Below, piece by piece: positions 22,206 to 34,830 of a stretch of 64,000 bases of DNA; positions within the stretch are counted from its first letter, which is position 1, and every line of letters starts with the position of its first letter. The position numbers were made by a program, and so were the translations under genes. Location: contig NC_071398.1 of assembly GCF_022682495.2 (NCBI RefSeq), forward strand, positions 14,824,934-14,888,933, given 5' to 3'. This DNA comes from Desmodus rotundus (lineage: Eukaryota > Chordata > Mammalia > Chiroptera > Phyllostomidae). Below the pieces are notes generated by a model that was not told where the DNA came from, did not search any database, and worked only from the letters and a program-made list of their open reading frames with translations.

Positions 22206-22989
22206 AAAAATGCAGCAGGGTAAGTGCTTTGATAAAAGAATGTCCCAGGAGTATGTGGCGTCATGGGCACCTACCCTATGGAGGGAGGGGGGAGGAAGTG
22301 GACTAGGGAAGGCTTCTCAGGGCAAGAGAGCTTTACTCAGTCACGATGCTTGAGTAGGAGTCGGGGAGATTCCAGACAAGGGACATTGTAAGTTTCCTGG
22401 ATCTATAACTGACACATGGTTGATGGAGCTGCCTAATTCTACAGCTTAACACTGGCACAGGCTCTGCCCCAATCCTGTCTCCTGCCTGAAGGGCCCCGGG
22501 CTAGTAAACAATCAGTTAGTTTTCTCTCTTCTGCAGTCGGGGAGTCAGCTACCCCCAGAGCTGATTCGGTCCCTGAGTCGGTCAGCAAACATCCATAGCC
22601 ACCTTCACGGTGTCCGGCTACCGTGAGCGTGCACAGGCTCGGACCACGGCAGCTCCCATGCCACTCACAACCTCACGTGGAGCCCAGAGGCGGAAATCAC
22701 ATTTGTTCATGCCCTTTCCCACCCCACCCTCCTTCTGTCCTCCAGCAGGTGTCACCCCACTCTGGGCACCACTGAATTGGCCCAAAAATGGCCTTCAGGT
22801 TTCCTGTTATAACTCTCTAGATACATCTATCTATACCTATGTATGTAAGTGAACTTTTCAAATGTTGTTAGTTTTTGCAAATAACCCATCTTTGGCTTGA
22901 TTATCCAATTTTGTTACAATGAAGTTTTTATCATTTCCTATTTTCCTTGGGTTTGTCAGTTGAAGAACATAGTTGCCTAACCTGCCGTA

Positions 22990-23565
22990 GTCCGTAAGAG
23001 GCCCCTCCTCAGGAGCCCCTTTCCTTCCTAACACAATGAATGGGTGGTTCTACTGTCAGGAACTGACCCGATGTCCCTAGTGATAGGAGGACTCAAGAGT
23101 TAACAATCTGAGCTTCAGTCATAGTTGATATGCCTAAGTGATTAATGCATGTGGAAAGCTGTTACTCTAGAAACTGGAACAAATGAGCCGGTGACTCCAG
23201 GAGGTTGACGAACAATTCAGCCTTGTGCCCCAGGGGATCTGCAAGTGAGGGAGAGGGTGTCTGAGCCGCTGTGTTCCAGGAAGGGAACATCTGTGACGCA
23301 GACAAAGGATTGCTGATCAACAGATAAAGAAGCGCTAGGAAAAGTGCCACCAGACTGCACGTCTTATCCAGTTAACCTTTTTTCAACCCCTGTACCTGCA
23401 CTTTTTTCTCCCTATAAAAATGAGAAATGAGCTTGAAATGAGATGTTAAGATAAGGTGTTCAGAGGTTTTGAGGGTACATAACCCCACTGTCTTCCCAGA
23501 TTGCCAACATCTCAATAAAGTGCCTATAAAGATTCAATCCTTGTCTCTATGTATTGGTTCCAGTA
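22990..23565 (+). mobile_element. Endogenous retrovirus LTR (solo, old)
   Basis: The stretch ends with a retroviral-LTR layout: TATA-like CCTATAAAAATG at about 23,412, then AATAAAG at about 23,514 and a 50-base U5-like end. No internal viral gene is next to it, so it is most likely a solo LTR. Family and exact ends are uncertain. Confidence 0.5.
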
Positions 23566-25987
23566 GTGACAGGCAGCATGAATGCCAACTTTTCCGTTTT
23601 CACCAGGACAATGCTTGTTGGCAAAAGGGCCTTCAGAAACATGTGGCATGCTCTGGGTGGACACTTTGGGATACCTGGGCGGAGGGTGGGGGAGGGGGGT
23701 GCAGATCCTATTTCATGAAGCTGGAAACCCCAAACATAAAGACCCTGTCTTCAGGGAGGAGAAAGGGGAGAGTGTGAATGCTCTGACAAAGACCAAGTAA
23801 GAGGACAAGGAGAGGTGCTTGAAAGCACCCCCTCTTTTTCCTCCTGCAAAGTAGGGTGTTGTTCCTGATTTGTCCAGCAGGGGACAGCAGAGCCATAAGC
23901 ACCCAGTGGCTCTCCCCAATTCAGCTTCTTTCTGAAACCCAAATCCCCACCCAGAGGGCACTGCCCCTGCCCCTGTGGCTCATCTGTAAGACTTCCAAAC
24001 GGCAGAGATTGCCTGGAGAGACAAGGTCCCCTCAGTCATCGGAGGAGGGGAGCAGGATGGACAGGGGTTATTTCAGGCTAGTGTCTTGAGCCCGCAGCTG
24101 GAGGGAATCCCACTGTGATCGGGAGCTCCAAGAGGGGAGAGTCATGTTTGTTGCATAAATGCCAGCACTCGCCATTCTCCCATTCATTCAACTTATTTAT
24201 TGAGGGCATGCTACATGACCAGCACATTGCCAAAGCATCTAAACTGAGACTAGGTTAGAGGCCACAGTGACCCGAAGCTCTTGATTCTGGGGTCAGCTAG
24301 GCCTCTTGGACTTGCCTGTTGCCAATGAAAGTGTAGGCTGCAGACAAGCCAGGGGGAGTGGGGCGAGGTGCAGGACCAGCTGCTGGCAGAACACCCCTTT
24401 CCCAGACTGTAAGGAGGCCCCGAGATTCTGAGCCTTGCCTGACTCCCTCTCCCTCTCCCCGCTCAGTGCTGGAAATGGGCCCTTTGGGGGGCCCCCAGAA
24501 CTGCTGAGCTGTGGCTGGAGTGCTCAGATGAAACTTCACAAAAGGCTCGGGATGACGAAGACATATAGCCCAGCCAACCTGACTCCTTAGCTATGACTTG
24601 CAGTCTGGATCATGGGCGCCGCTAAGGCGGCAAAGGCCATCCTAACTTCCAGTCCCGGCCCCTTCTGCAGACATCTGCAGCCCACAGTGTCCAAATCCTC
24701 AGCAGGTAGCCAGTCTTTCCTGCTGCCTGCCAGGTCCCACTTTTCTGTGTGAAACCTCGTTTCTGGGGGGTGTTGCAGCACCCTACCATCGGCCTCGGGG
24801 TGAGTCCTCACCCTCAACATGCCCGAAACAGGACATCGGCCCCCACACTCACAGGAACCCCACACAAGGTGGTGAGGGTCTTGTTCCATTCCGGCGGTGA
24901 GAGGACCCCTGAGTGTTACAGGATTTCTGGGGAAGTGCCTTTTGAGTGCCCAGAAGCCCTCTACAGAGGCATGGCACTGTTGGGCTGGGGAGGGAGCACT
25001 CAGGATGCCCCCTCCCCCCTGCATTGTTCCTAATCCATCCATATAGAAGGGAGCAGCCCCACTCCCTGAGAATGTTCAGTGGCTCAACTAAAGTCCCAGG
25101 AACAAAGGTCATTTGCACAGCAGGAATTATTGAATTACCTGGAAATCATTCTCAACCTGGAAGCCGTTCTTTCTGCTAGGAAAGCTCTCCAGGAGCTCTC
25201 CACCCTGTTCACTCAGGGTCTGTGAAGGCAAGAACAGAGGCTGCAGGAACTCTGGACATAGGCTAGGAGATGCTGCCTAGGATGCTGGGCACAGAGATGA
25301 GTCAGTGTCTGGCTTTCAACAGGTTCAAAGTGAGCTCAGAATCAGCTGGAGAGAGCAGAGAGACCTGTCGTGGTTCCCAGAGTTCTCTGGACCTTCTCTT
25401 TTCTGCTTTTAGCCCATCCCATCCTCTGTGCCTCTGGCTGCAAGCAGGCCTGGGAGGGGGACCTATGGGAGCCAGGAGGGTGTTGCGTCACATGGGGGAG
25501 CAGTCAACCTGGGGCATTAGATGGAAAGGATAACCTTCCAGCTTAAACCGGCCCCCCGGGGCACAGCTATGTCCTCGGCACCAAAGCCCAAGCCCAGTAT
25601 GGGAGAAGGAGCTGAACTCACAGGGTGCCCCCTCCCCTGCCAGCAGCAGGCCCTGCATAAACTGTTTACCAAGCCCTGGTAAGGGTCCTCCTCCCAACTC
25701 TGCCCAAAGCCAGACTTTGTATCAGGATCTGGCGTAGAGGCAAGTTTTCCTCCCTGCCTCATTCCTTTACTTGCTACACGTTTATCCCATGCTCCACAGC
25801 AAGATCCCCATCTCATACATTTGACTCTCAGCAGAACGTTGAACTAAACATTATCATCCCCATTTTAAAGATCAGGAAATTGGGGCTTAAAGGGTAAGTG
25901 TCTGCGATCACTCCGCTAGGAAGGGGCTCGTTTGCTTTCCTTTCTTTCTCATATAGCCCAGGGAATGTTTTAGAGCTAGAGAAGGAT

Positions 25988-25988
<1 letters not shown>

Positions 25989-26039
<51 letters not shown>
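25989..26039. repeat. (GT)n microsatellite
   Basis: About 25 uninterrupted GT units, likely length-polymorphic. Confidence 0.95.
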
Positions 26040-26042
<3 letters not shown>

Positions 26043-26224
26043 AGGGTACATCAGGCATGCTGCTGCTCTGAGGTGTCTCCCGCCACACCTCTTGATTGTG
26101 GAAACAGTTCACCCACCCACAGAGCTCCGGCGGGGAGTGATGCGTAGACAAAAGCAAGCAGCCGCTCCACCCACCCTTAGCTCATCCCCCAGGAGGCCGT
26201 GGGCTGAGTTGGCTGCCAGAGCTG

Positions 26225-27440
26225 TGCTAAGTGTCCTTATACTGTTAGAGACATTTCTAAATAATCCATTAATCAGAGAAGAAATAACAAGGAAAATGGA
26301 AAGTTTCAAACTGAATGAAAATGAAATACAAATATATCAAAACTTATGGGATACAGCTAAATCAATGCAAATATTTAAGTGTGCATGTTACAAAAGAAAG
26401 GTTGAAAATAAATTATGCAATCTTCTTTAAGTGAGGGAAAGATATTTTCAAGGAATGGTGTCGGAGTGAGTGACTGTTTTACCTGTACCTTGCAGCCTTC
26501 ACAAAAATTAAGATGGATCATAAACATAATTGTGAAGGTAAAACAATAAAGCTTCTAGAAAAAATATTTTCCTAACCTTGAAATAAGCCAAGATTTCTTA
26601 AACAAGACAGAAAGTACTAACCATCAAAGTTTGATAAATTAGATCATTTAAATTAAGACCTTCTGGTCATTAATTAAAGATAATTAAGAAAGTCAAAAGA
26701 AAAGAACACTGCAATATATATACTCAAAAAACATACTCATGCAAAATATGTAAGGAATTCCATCATCATCAAGGAAAGGGACTTGAACGGGTCCTTCACA
26801 AAAGAGGGTTTCCAAATGGCCACTAAGCATGTGGAAAGGTGTTCAGTATCATGGGAGAAATTTAACCCGTAGAGAAATGCGAATTAAACCCACAATGAGA
26901 TACCACTATAAACTGATTGGCTAAAATGAAAAAGATTGACAAAATACTAAGTGTGGTCAAGGATACGAAGCAACTAGAACCGGTAAGAGGTAAGTAGAAA
27001 AACTGCAGTGTTTACTGTAACTACTACACCTGACCTTCTGCCCCGCAGGTTTACTCTTTGGTACAAACCCAAGAAAAATTAGTGCAGCGTCTAGTAAAAG
27101 GCATGTACAGAATATTTTCAGCAACTTTACTCATAACAGCTAAAAGCTAGAAACAATTCAAATACCCATCAAATGGACCAATGTATATATACACAACTGG
27201 AAACAAAAACAATTTAAAACATGAATGAAATGGTATACACAACACGGATGAATCTCACAGACATAATACGGAATGGAAGATGCTAGCCACAGAATAGTAA
27301 ACATGGTATGATATGGTACGATTCTATTTACATGATGTTCCGAACCAGGCAAAACTACAGTAAGTGGTCATGGTGACTGAATAGTGACTGAGGGAGGGGC
27401 ATGAGGAAGACTTCTGTGGTGCTGGAAATATTTTCTATAC
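26225..27440 (+). pseudogene. L1 ORF2 remnants with internal deletion
   Basis: Residues 'IREEITRKMESFKLNENEIQIYQNLWDTAKSM' at 26,270-26,370 match the ORF2 segment after the endonuclease domain. From 26,480 the text matches the end of ORF2 and the 3' UTR ('aagatggatcataaacataattgtgaaggtaaaac', 'ggaaaggtgttcagtatcatggg', 'gaatctcacagacataatacgg'). The reverse-transcriptase region between them is missing and all frames are stopped. It is an inactive fossil. Confidence 0.8.
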
Positions 27441-28053
27441 CAGTTGCCCCTTGTTTGAGGCTTCAGTTTCCAAGAGTTCAGTTACCTGCTGTCAACTGAG
27501 GTCCAAAAACATTAAACGGAAAATTCCAGAAATAAACAATTCCTCAGTTTCAAGTTTCATGCTGTTCTGAGCAGCATGATGAAATCTCATGCCACCCCAC
27601 TTCGTCCTGCCCAGGACGTGAATCACCCCTTTGTCCAGGGGAGCCACGCGGTACAGCTGCCCGCCCATCAGTAGCCAGCTTGGTAGGGCAGCGCTTGTGT
27701 TCGAGTAACACTTATTTTATTTAATAGTGGCCCCGAAGTGCAGCCGTAGTGATGCTGACAGGTCAGCATGTCAAAGAGAAGCCACCAAGTGCTTCCTATA
27801 AGCGAAAGTGAGTTCAGTATAATAAGGTGTTTTGACAGGGAGAGACCACGCTCACATAACTTTTATTACAATACCGTTATAGTTGTTCTATTTTATTACT
27901 AGTCTTTGTTGTTAATCTCTTCCTGTGCCTAATTTATAAATTAAGCTTTACCATAGATATGTATGTATAGGAAAAACCCAGCACTGTCCGTGGTTTCAAG
28001 CATCACTGGGGGTCTTAGAACGTATCCCCCGGGGATAAGAGGGAACTACTATC
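27441..28053 (+). mobile_element. Tigger (pogo-like) DNA transposon, internally deleted
   Basis: The left end 'cagttgccccttgtttgaggc' and the right end 'cccccggggataagagggaactact' are inverted complements of the Tigger terminus. The interior keeps 'attccagaaataaacaattcc', 'gtcctgcccaggacgtgaatcacccctttgtcc', and the decayed start of the transposase reading frame at about 27,730 (in-register with 'MAPK..SSDA', but ATG is GTG and the frame is soon broken). Most of the transposase is deleted. Confidence 0.8.
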
Positions 28054-28637
28054 TTTTGATCTGGGTGGTGGTTACGCAGGTTTCCTTTTCATTGTGGGTT
28101 CTTTCCTGGCTTTGGACTTTGGCGTGACTCTTATTCATACTTGAACCTTTCTCATTGCGCCTCTCCTCAAAATAACCCTTGTGTCATTTGAAAAGAGTTC
28201 TTCAGACCACAGACCAAAAAATCACCCCTCGGAGGGGGTGGCAGTGGGTGGGTGCCAGGAAAAAAAGGGCACCTACTCTCTGGGTCGGTGGCACAGAAAA
28301 TGGTCTTCTCCCCAGCTTTCTGTTCTTACTTGCGTTTGTCTGTCTCTTGTGACACTTGTTTTTCTTCCCTGTCCCTGGAGGTTGTCTTCAAGCTGTGGAC
28401 TTCTGGGATTTGCAGATTTCACAATGTGGTACTACTTTTTTTGTCTCTGGGTTATTGCTAGAGGGGACAAGGCAATACTTTCCTAAAAGCCATACAAATG
28501 TGAAGGAAAGCAGTATGCTAGTGGTTGTTGTTTTTTATTATGCACAATAAAAGTAGTAAAAGGAAAAACAAACGGGACCAGGGAAATGATGTCAGTTGTA
28601 ATGAAAAGAAATCTTGATTCAAACTATCTTAAATTAG

Positions 28638-28775
28638 CCCTGGCTGGTGCGGCTCAGTGGATTGAGCACTGGCCTGAGAACTAAAAGGTCACAGGTTTGA
28701 TTCCCAGTCAGGGCACATGCCTGGGTTGGGGGCCAAGTCCCCAGTAAGGGGTTCACAAGAGGCAACCACACACTG

Positions 28776-28814
<39 letters not shown>

Positions 28815-28858
28815 CTTCCCTTCCTCTCTCTAAAAATAAATAAAATCTTTTAAAAAAC
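28638..28858 (+). mobile_element. VES-like bat SINE with perfect 14-bp TSD
   Basis: A full copy with CCCTGGCTGGTGCGGCTCAG head, intact B box, long (TC)n tract at 28,780-28,809 and AAATAAATAAAATCTTT tail. Identical 14-bp repeats CTATCTTAAATTAG flank it at 28,624-28,637 and 28,859-28,872. It is a young insertion. Confidence 0.95.
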
Positions 28859-28929
28859 CTATCTTAAATTAGAAAAATAATTTATTGGTTCATATCATTG
28901 AACAATTCTAGGGCTGGTTTCAGTGCCTC

Positions 28930-29275
28930 TTGATTTGGTGTGGCAGGTGCAGCTGGTTGCCTCATTTGCATCTTACTGACCAATCAGAACAGCTCCATCA
29001 TGACCAATCTGGATGCATGATTCCAACCAATCAGGCCAATGCTGTTTGGGCCAATCAGACTGTGCAGATTTGGATTCCTCATTTGCATAGAAATGGATCA
29101 GTCAGGGACCAGGGTGGCAACTTCTCTATAAAAGTTGGCATTCCCTTTGTCTCTGGAGAGTGTTTTCAGTTTCCTCTGGGAGACTGTGTCTCTCTTCAGT
29201 TTACAAACTGAATAAAGAGTCTCCTTTGTCCACACCCCAGATTGGGGACTCCTGTTGGCATTAGATTGGTGGCAG
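28930..29275 (+). mobile_element. Endogenous retrovirus LTR with CCAAT array
   Basis: Five same-strand CCAAT boxes lie at 28,980, 29,004, 29,027, 29,036 and 29,051; ATTTGCAT octamers lie on both sides of them (about 28,964 and 29,082). A TATAAAA follows at about 29,127 and AATAAA at 29,211, then a U5-like tail ending near GGCA. This is the order of a U3-R-U5 LTR of gammaretrovirus-like type. No gag, pol or env text is adjacent, so it is probably solo. Confidence 0.7.
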
Positions 29276-31189
29276 CAACCTTTTGTTGACACTGGCAGAG
29301 GTGCCTCCCCCTTCTGCTTCTTTCCCCTTTGAGCTCCTGCCCAGAACGTGAATGTATGCTCAGAGCTGCAGCAGCCAACCATGAGGGAACAGCCTCGGGG
29401 ACAGACTAACCTGCTCAGGATGGCGGACAAGTTTTAAAAGCACTCTGCCTGTGTGGTGTTGTAAAGCAGTTGCACCAGCCCTGGCTTGCCCACCTCCTGA
29501 TATTACATTCATGAGACAAACATGAAACAAAAATTTGTTTAAGCCATTGTTAGGTTTTCTAGACAACGCATGGTGAATTCCTCTGATCTGGGTGTGGCCT
29601 CGTGGCACTGCCTGGACCTTAGCTGAGCCCTGCAGGCCCCGAGCATCCCCAAAGGTTAACCTGTGACTTTCCACAAAAGGCCTGACCTCCCATAGCCTTG
29701 CCCCTGCTGTGGCCTGGTGGGTAGACAGGGTCCCCTGGGCCCGCAATCTGCCCTTGGGAGCCAGGTTTAGCTTTTGGGCTGAGCAAGTATTGACTTTGGG
29801 AAAATTCCCAACCCAGAAAAAAGGAAAGATTTTGGATGTGGGATCTCATTCTCCCTCAGCACAACCTTGAAAGTCACGTGCTCATGTGTTTTCAAACAAG
29901 GATAAGTAGTCAGGCTATTTCTGAGCAATCAGGAAAGGGTTACACGGCAGAGGCATTTGAGTATTGTCACAGTTTTGTATGAGATCACGACATAGCTTGT
30001 AAGTCACGGGGCCGAGTGAGTCAAACTGAGGAGTCTGACTCTGCAGCAAACTTCCCCCCAGCCGCCACCGTGACGCTGAGACACAATGGTGCCGGGCATT
30101 GCACAAATATATTTTTTAACACAGACCCACTTTGATCGTATTATAAGTATGCAGGAATATTCTTCACTTCCACAGAGAAGTATGCCTGCTCCTCTTTTCC
30201 CCGAAGCACATGACCCTTTGACCTCTCTTTCACAGTCACAGTTGTTTTTTCTTTTTTCCAGAGACACAGGTCCAGAAAATTACTTCTCTGCGTCAGCATT
30301 GGCAGTGGTGCAGGAGAAACACTCGAAGCCACACTCGGACTCGGTGTTAAGGTGTGAGAGTGCACGCTTCATCTGAAGGGGAACGCCGTTGATGACAGGC
30401 AGAGATACGGGCTCAGAAAAGCCAGAAAAATGAGTTTTCCATGCTTCACATTTTGGCTCAGAAAAAGCGGCGTCAGGTTCCCGCTGCCAGTGCAATGGTG
30501 CAGAACCTCCATCCTGGACATGGTTCTGGCCTGAAGTGCTGCTTGGAGAACAGGAGCGATTTCTTTCTTCCTGCAGTCCCGGTAGATTTCTTGGAGGAGG
30601 TGGTATTTAAGAGGGGCACGCCTAAAGGTGGAGGGAGCTTCCCAAAAGGAGGAAGGTAGGGAGTGACTTCCAAAACAGCTTTTGCACAGCTGTTCACCAC
30701 AGGAATGCTAATGGGCCCTGCAGTGTCCAACCTCACAACCCTTTGACCCGCATTGGCCCAAACCCCTGGCTTCCAGGTTCCAGGCTCTAGGGACTCTGCC
30801 CACTTCCGCCCTCTAATTTTCTTCTTGGGAACCAAGGAACAGCTGGAGTCCCAGGAGTCCTCCCCAGTCCTCCCAGCCAAACTGCAATAGCAAAGAAGCC
30901 CAACTCTTGGGACCTTCCCCTTGACCCTTGAAGGTGGGGCAGCAAAGAGGACGGAAGAAGGCCTGAGGAGTTCCCTCGAGTGAGAGTCATCCTTCCCAGG
31001 CTATCGCTACTTTTCAGGAAGGCTAAGCCAACCAGGGTGGCCGCCTGCATGCCACTCTTGGGTGGGTGGGGTGTGGGAGGCGGCACCTTGCTCTGTCTTC
31101 TGTACAACATTATCATCCAATTCCAACATCATAAATAACACAGCCACCTCATATTATGGGCTTCCTGATTGATGCAATAATCACCGGTG

Positions 31190-31800
31190 GGGTATTCTTG
31201 CCAAGAATGTGTAACCCGAATCTAATCTTGAGGAAGAAACAGATAAATCCAGAATATGATGCTATAAAACAGGCCTGAACTAAAAAAAAGAGAAAAAGAA
31301 AAGGAAACAATGACACAGACAAACAAAAAGGCTGAGTGGGGAGCAGAGAACACTCTTCTGCATCAAAAGAGACTAAAGAGATATAACCAAATGCAATACG
31401 TGACCCTTACTTCCTGAACTAGAATTTAAATGCTCAAAAGACATTGTTATTTTCTCTCTCTCTTTTAAAAGACATTCTTGAGACAAGTGGGAGTGGTACC
31501 ACTGAGTTACTGTTGACTTCCTTAGGTGATGATGGTGCTGCCATTGTGGAAAGCAGGGCTCCTCTACCTCTCAACATGTCACGTCGTGGACCGAACAGTT
31601 CTGGGGTTTTAGCAGCATTTCTGGCCTCTGCCCACTAGATGTCAGGAGCACCGCCCCTCCGACTGCACGGAGCAAAAATGTTTTAGTAACAATGTTTGCA
31701 TCCTGTCACGAATACACTAAAACACTGGACTGTGCACTTTACCATGGTTAACACAGTGGATTTTATATATAGTATGTGAATTTTTCTCAATAAAAATGTA
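31190..31800 (+). repeat. L1M-type 3' end fragments
   Basis: The segment with 'ccaagaatgtgtaacccgaatctaatcttgagg', 'gagactaaagagatataacc' and 'aatgcaatacgtgaccc' follows a known L1M 3' UTR order. The final 80 bp ends in 'tttctcaataaaaatg', another LINE-like tail. Confidence 0.5.
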
Positions 31801-32220
31801 ATTTAAAATGTCTCCATTTGACATTCTCAAATGTCCCCTGGGGAACAACACCACCCCCAGTGGAGAACCACTGGTGCAGAGAGTGCACCGCCGGGGGGCG
31901 GGGCAGCCTGAGGCTCTGGGAGACCATGATCTGGTTTGTAACCTACTTTCAAAGAGCCAACGTGGCAAAATATTAGCCATTAGTGAAACTAGGCGACAGG
32001 TGTGTGGGTTGTTTATTTTATTATTATGTCAGCTTTCAATAGATTTAATTTTTTTAAAACCAAATGAAAAGAATTCAGTTTCAAAATTTCTGTTTACAAC
32101 AACCCAAGGGACCCAACTGAGCAGCCTCCTTTCGGATGGAATTATTGTAAGTGTGCGCACTGGCCGAGTTGCTCAAGTCCTTCAGCCTTCCAGAGAAGAC
32201 TCCTTATCTCTCATTTGCGC

Positions 32221-32223
<3 letters not shown>

Positions 32224-32261
<38 letters not shown>
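32224..32261. repeat. (CT)n microsatellite
   Basis: About 19 CT units inside unique sequence; not attached to a SINE, unlike the tract at 28,780. Confidence 0.9.
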
Positions 32262-32262
<1 letters not shown>

Positions 32263-33099
32263 TCCCTCCCTGTTGCCCTATTTTACTCCAAGACTGCTCT
32301 GGACTTTTTGGTCCACGCTACTCACTGACCCTTGGAGAGAAGGGCATCGTCTGTACCATCATTCACCCAAACTGGGTACAGATGATGAGCTGTGTCAATT
32401 TCTTTTTGTATTGTCTCCTGTGGTGGCTTTAAAACATGGCCACAAACTTCTCTAGCACTTGTCCCATTAAGAGATGGGGTCTGCATTCCCTCTTCTTGAA
32501 TACGGGCTCTGCAACTGCTTAACCAATAGAACGTGGTAGGAGTGACCCGTTACCAGTATTCAGATGCAGGCTGTGAAAACCTGACATCTGCCATTTCCTA
32601 TCTCTTTTAAAATACTTGCTCTAGGGACCCAGCCGCCATATGGTGAGGAGGCACAAGCCACCCTGTGGAGAGTAGCGGCACACAGCCCCAACTTGAAAGC
32701 CACCTGAGTGAGTCACCTTGGAATTGGCTCCTCCAGCCCCAGCTGACGTGCTATGGAGCACAGACAAGCTGTCCCTGCTGAGCTCTGCCCAATTGCAGAT
32801 TTGTGGGCAAACTGCACGATTGATTGCTGTTAAGTCACTAACTTTTGGAGTTGTTTGTTTGCAGTGATTGGTAACTGATGCATCCCTGCACCCCCCAAAC
32901 TGGGGGCCCCAGACTTGGAAGGTAGGAAGTGAGCCAGCTCTTGATCCCTAAAGCTAGGACCTAGGACCGCGCTTATTCCTTTAACCAGCCCTTACTGAGT
33001 GGCCACCAAGTGCTAGACACTACACCAGGGGTTGAGGAGTCAGCAGTGAAGGAGGTAGACCACCCTACCTAGTGGGTACAACTCAGGCACAGTAAGGAG

Positions 33100-33780
33100 A
33101 GGACTGTAGCCTCAGCCTGAGGGAGGGGGAGTGAGAACTGTGTTCCTGGGGGAGGCTATTTCTAAGCTGACACCTGACTCAGGAAAAGGAGTTGGCCATG
33201 CAGAGTAGCAGGGAGTGGACAGATGGAACGCCATGTGCTAGTTCTGGGTGAGGTTGCCAGATTTGGCAAATAAAAAATAAAAATTTAACACCCAGTTAAA
33301 TTTGAACTTCAGATAAACAATGAATACTTGTCAAATATATGTATATCTGTCCCGTGCAACATTGGAGACAGGCTAAAAAGTTATTCATTATTTCTCTGAA
33401 ATTAAAGTTTAACGGGAGCCCTGCATTCTATCTTGCAACCCAAGTGCTAGGGCAAAAAAAAAAAAAAAAAAGGGAGAGAAATTTTATGGTTTCAAGGGAG
33501 AATTCAGGAAGCAGGATGTAGCACAGTGGCAAGCAGGGAAAGGCGGACAGGAGCGAGAACGTAAAAGGCCAGCCTTGCAAGGTGCAGTTTGAACTTCACC
33601 TTGAAGCAATGGGGAGCCATGGAAAGGTTTAGGGCGGGGGATTGATACAAGCAGGCCTGTGTTTTAAAGTGATATTCTGGGCAACCACATAGAGGGGAGT
33701 GGAGAGCCTGCAGGCAGGGGGCCAGGGGAAGGAGTCCCTTGCCCTGCATTGCTCGTACTCTGCACTGTAACCGCAAAGGT
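33100..33780 (-). repeat. L2 LINE remnant (antisense), split
   Basis: Text on both sides ('gagttggccatgcagagtagcaggg' and 'cttcaccttgaagcaatggggagccatgg') is the complement of L2 ORF2. The middle, 33,244-33,470, is a foreign AT-rich foldback element and an A-run. Confidence 0.55.
33275..33420. repeat. Imperfect foldback (inverted-repeat) element
   Basis: The left arm around 33,292-33,328 (CCAGTTAAATTTGAACTTC...CAATGAATA) pairs with the right arm around 33,384-33,418 (TATTCATTATTTC...TTAACGGG) over about 35 bp with several mismatches, separated by about 55 bp. It resembles a widespread mammalian palindromic DNA element. It is followed by A(18) at 33,456. Confidence 0.65.
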
Positions 33781-33789
33781 GTGAGAATG

Positions 33790-34830
33790 TTGGGAGACTC
33801 GTCCCCACTTTGCTCTTTTTTCTACAACGTATTTTAAGCTATACATTTTCCTCTAACTACTGTTCCAGCACATCCCACAACTTTCACGTTTTGTTTTTAT
33901 TATCATTCCCTTTAGAATATGTCCTCATTTGTCTCCTTTGACCTGTGGATTCTTTAGATGTGTGTTTTATCATTTCCAAATATTTAAGATCTCATTGTTA
34001 TTTAGTTTAATTTCCTTCCATTGTGGTCAGAGAACCTCCTCTGTAGGTTCTTTAAATTTTATTAAAATCATGCGATGAGTAAACCTACAGTCGGTCCATC
34101 ACGGTGCAGGTACCACCACGGTTGCTGGGAGAGAACGGTCTGCTACAGCTGCTGAGTTCACTGCTCTGTAAATGCCAGTGACCTCAGCGTACTTGACAAT
34201 GTTCTTCTCTGCGTATTTCCTCATTTTTCAGTCTCACTGTCCTATCCACGGGTGGGGGTGGGGGTGGGGTGCAACAGTCCTCAGTGATTGTTAGAGATGA
34301 GTCTAGCTCCTCCCTTTTCTCAGTCAGTTCTTTTCTTCCGCTGCTTTGAAGTTCCGTTATACTAAATATGTACATGTGTATGATTATTATGACTTCCTGG
34401 TGAAGCGATCCTTTATCCATACGGATGTCCTCCTTTAGCTCGTGTGTCGCCCATTCTCTTAACGTCTGCCTTCTCTGCTGTTGATAAAACCACTGCAGCT
34501 TTCCTGGGCCCTCTGTTAGCTCGAGGTGTCTTTACCCATCCGTTTACTTTCATCTCCTCTGTGTCTCTACGTTTAAAGTGGGTGCAGTCACAGACAGCAC
34601 GCAGGTGGGTCTTGCTTTTTTATTCATTTGAGAATCTCTGCCCTTTACCTGGCATTTTAGTACATTGAGATCTAATCTTTACACGTTATTCATGGTTGGT
34701 TTAGTTCTATGATGTTACTGTTTGCTTGCTATTTTGTCCCCTGTGTTTTCTTTGACCTCTGTTCTTATTTGGGTTTTAGAGGGGAAAATATAACATTTTG
34801 GCCTACTGTTCTGATCCATTTTTCAGGTGT
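33790..34830 (-). repeat. Old L1 fragment (antisense)
   Basis: AT-rich text with 'gtctcctttgacctgtggattctttagatgtgtg', 'catttccaaatatttaag' and 'ccattgtggtcagagaacc' is the complement of mammalian L1 ORF2 sequence. It is heavily mutated. Confidence 0.6.

Noticed and set aside
23875..23895. A further CTCF-like motif (CCAGCAGGGGACAGCA)
   Set aside because: A mismatch falls at a strongly constrained G of the core, so the match is too weak to list.
31808..32455. A 215-codon plus-strand frame
   Set aside because: Its middle is translated (CT)n microsatellite (Ser-Leu repeats); the rest shows no similarity to a protein family.
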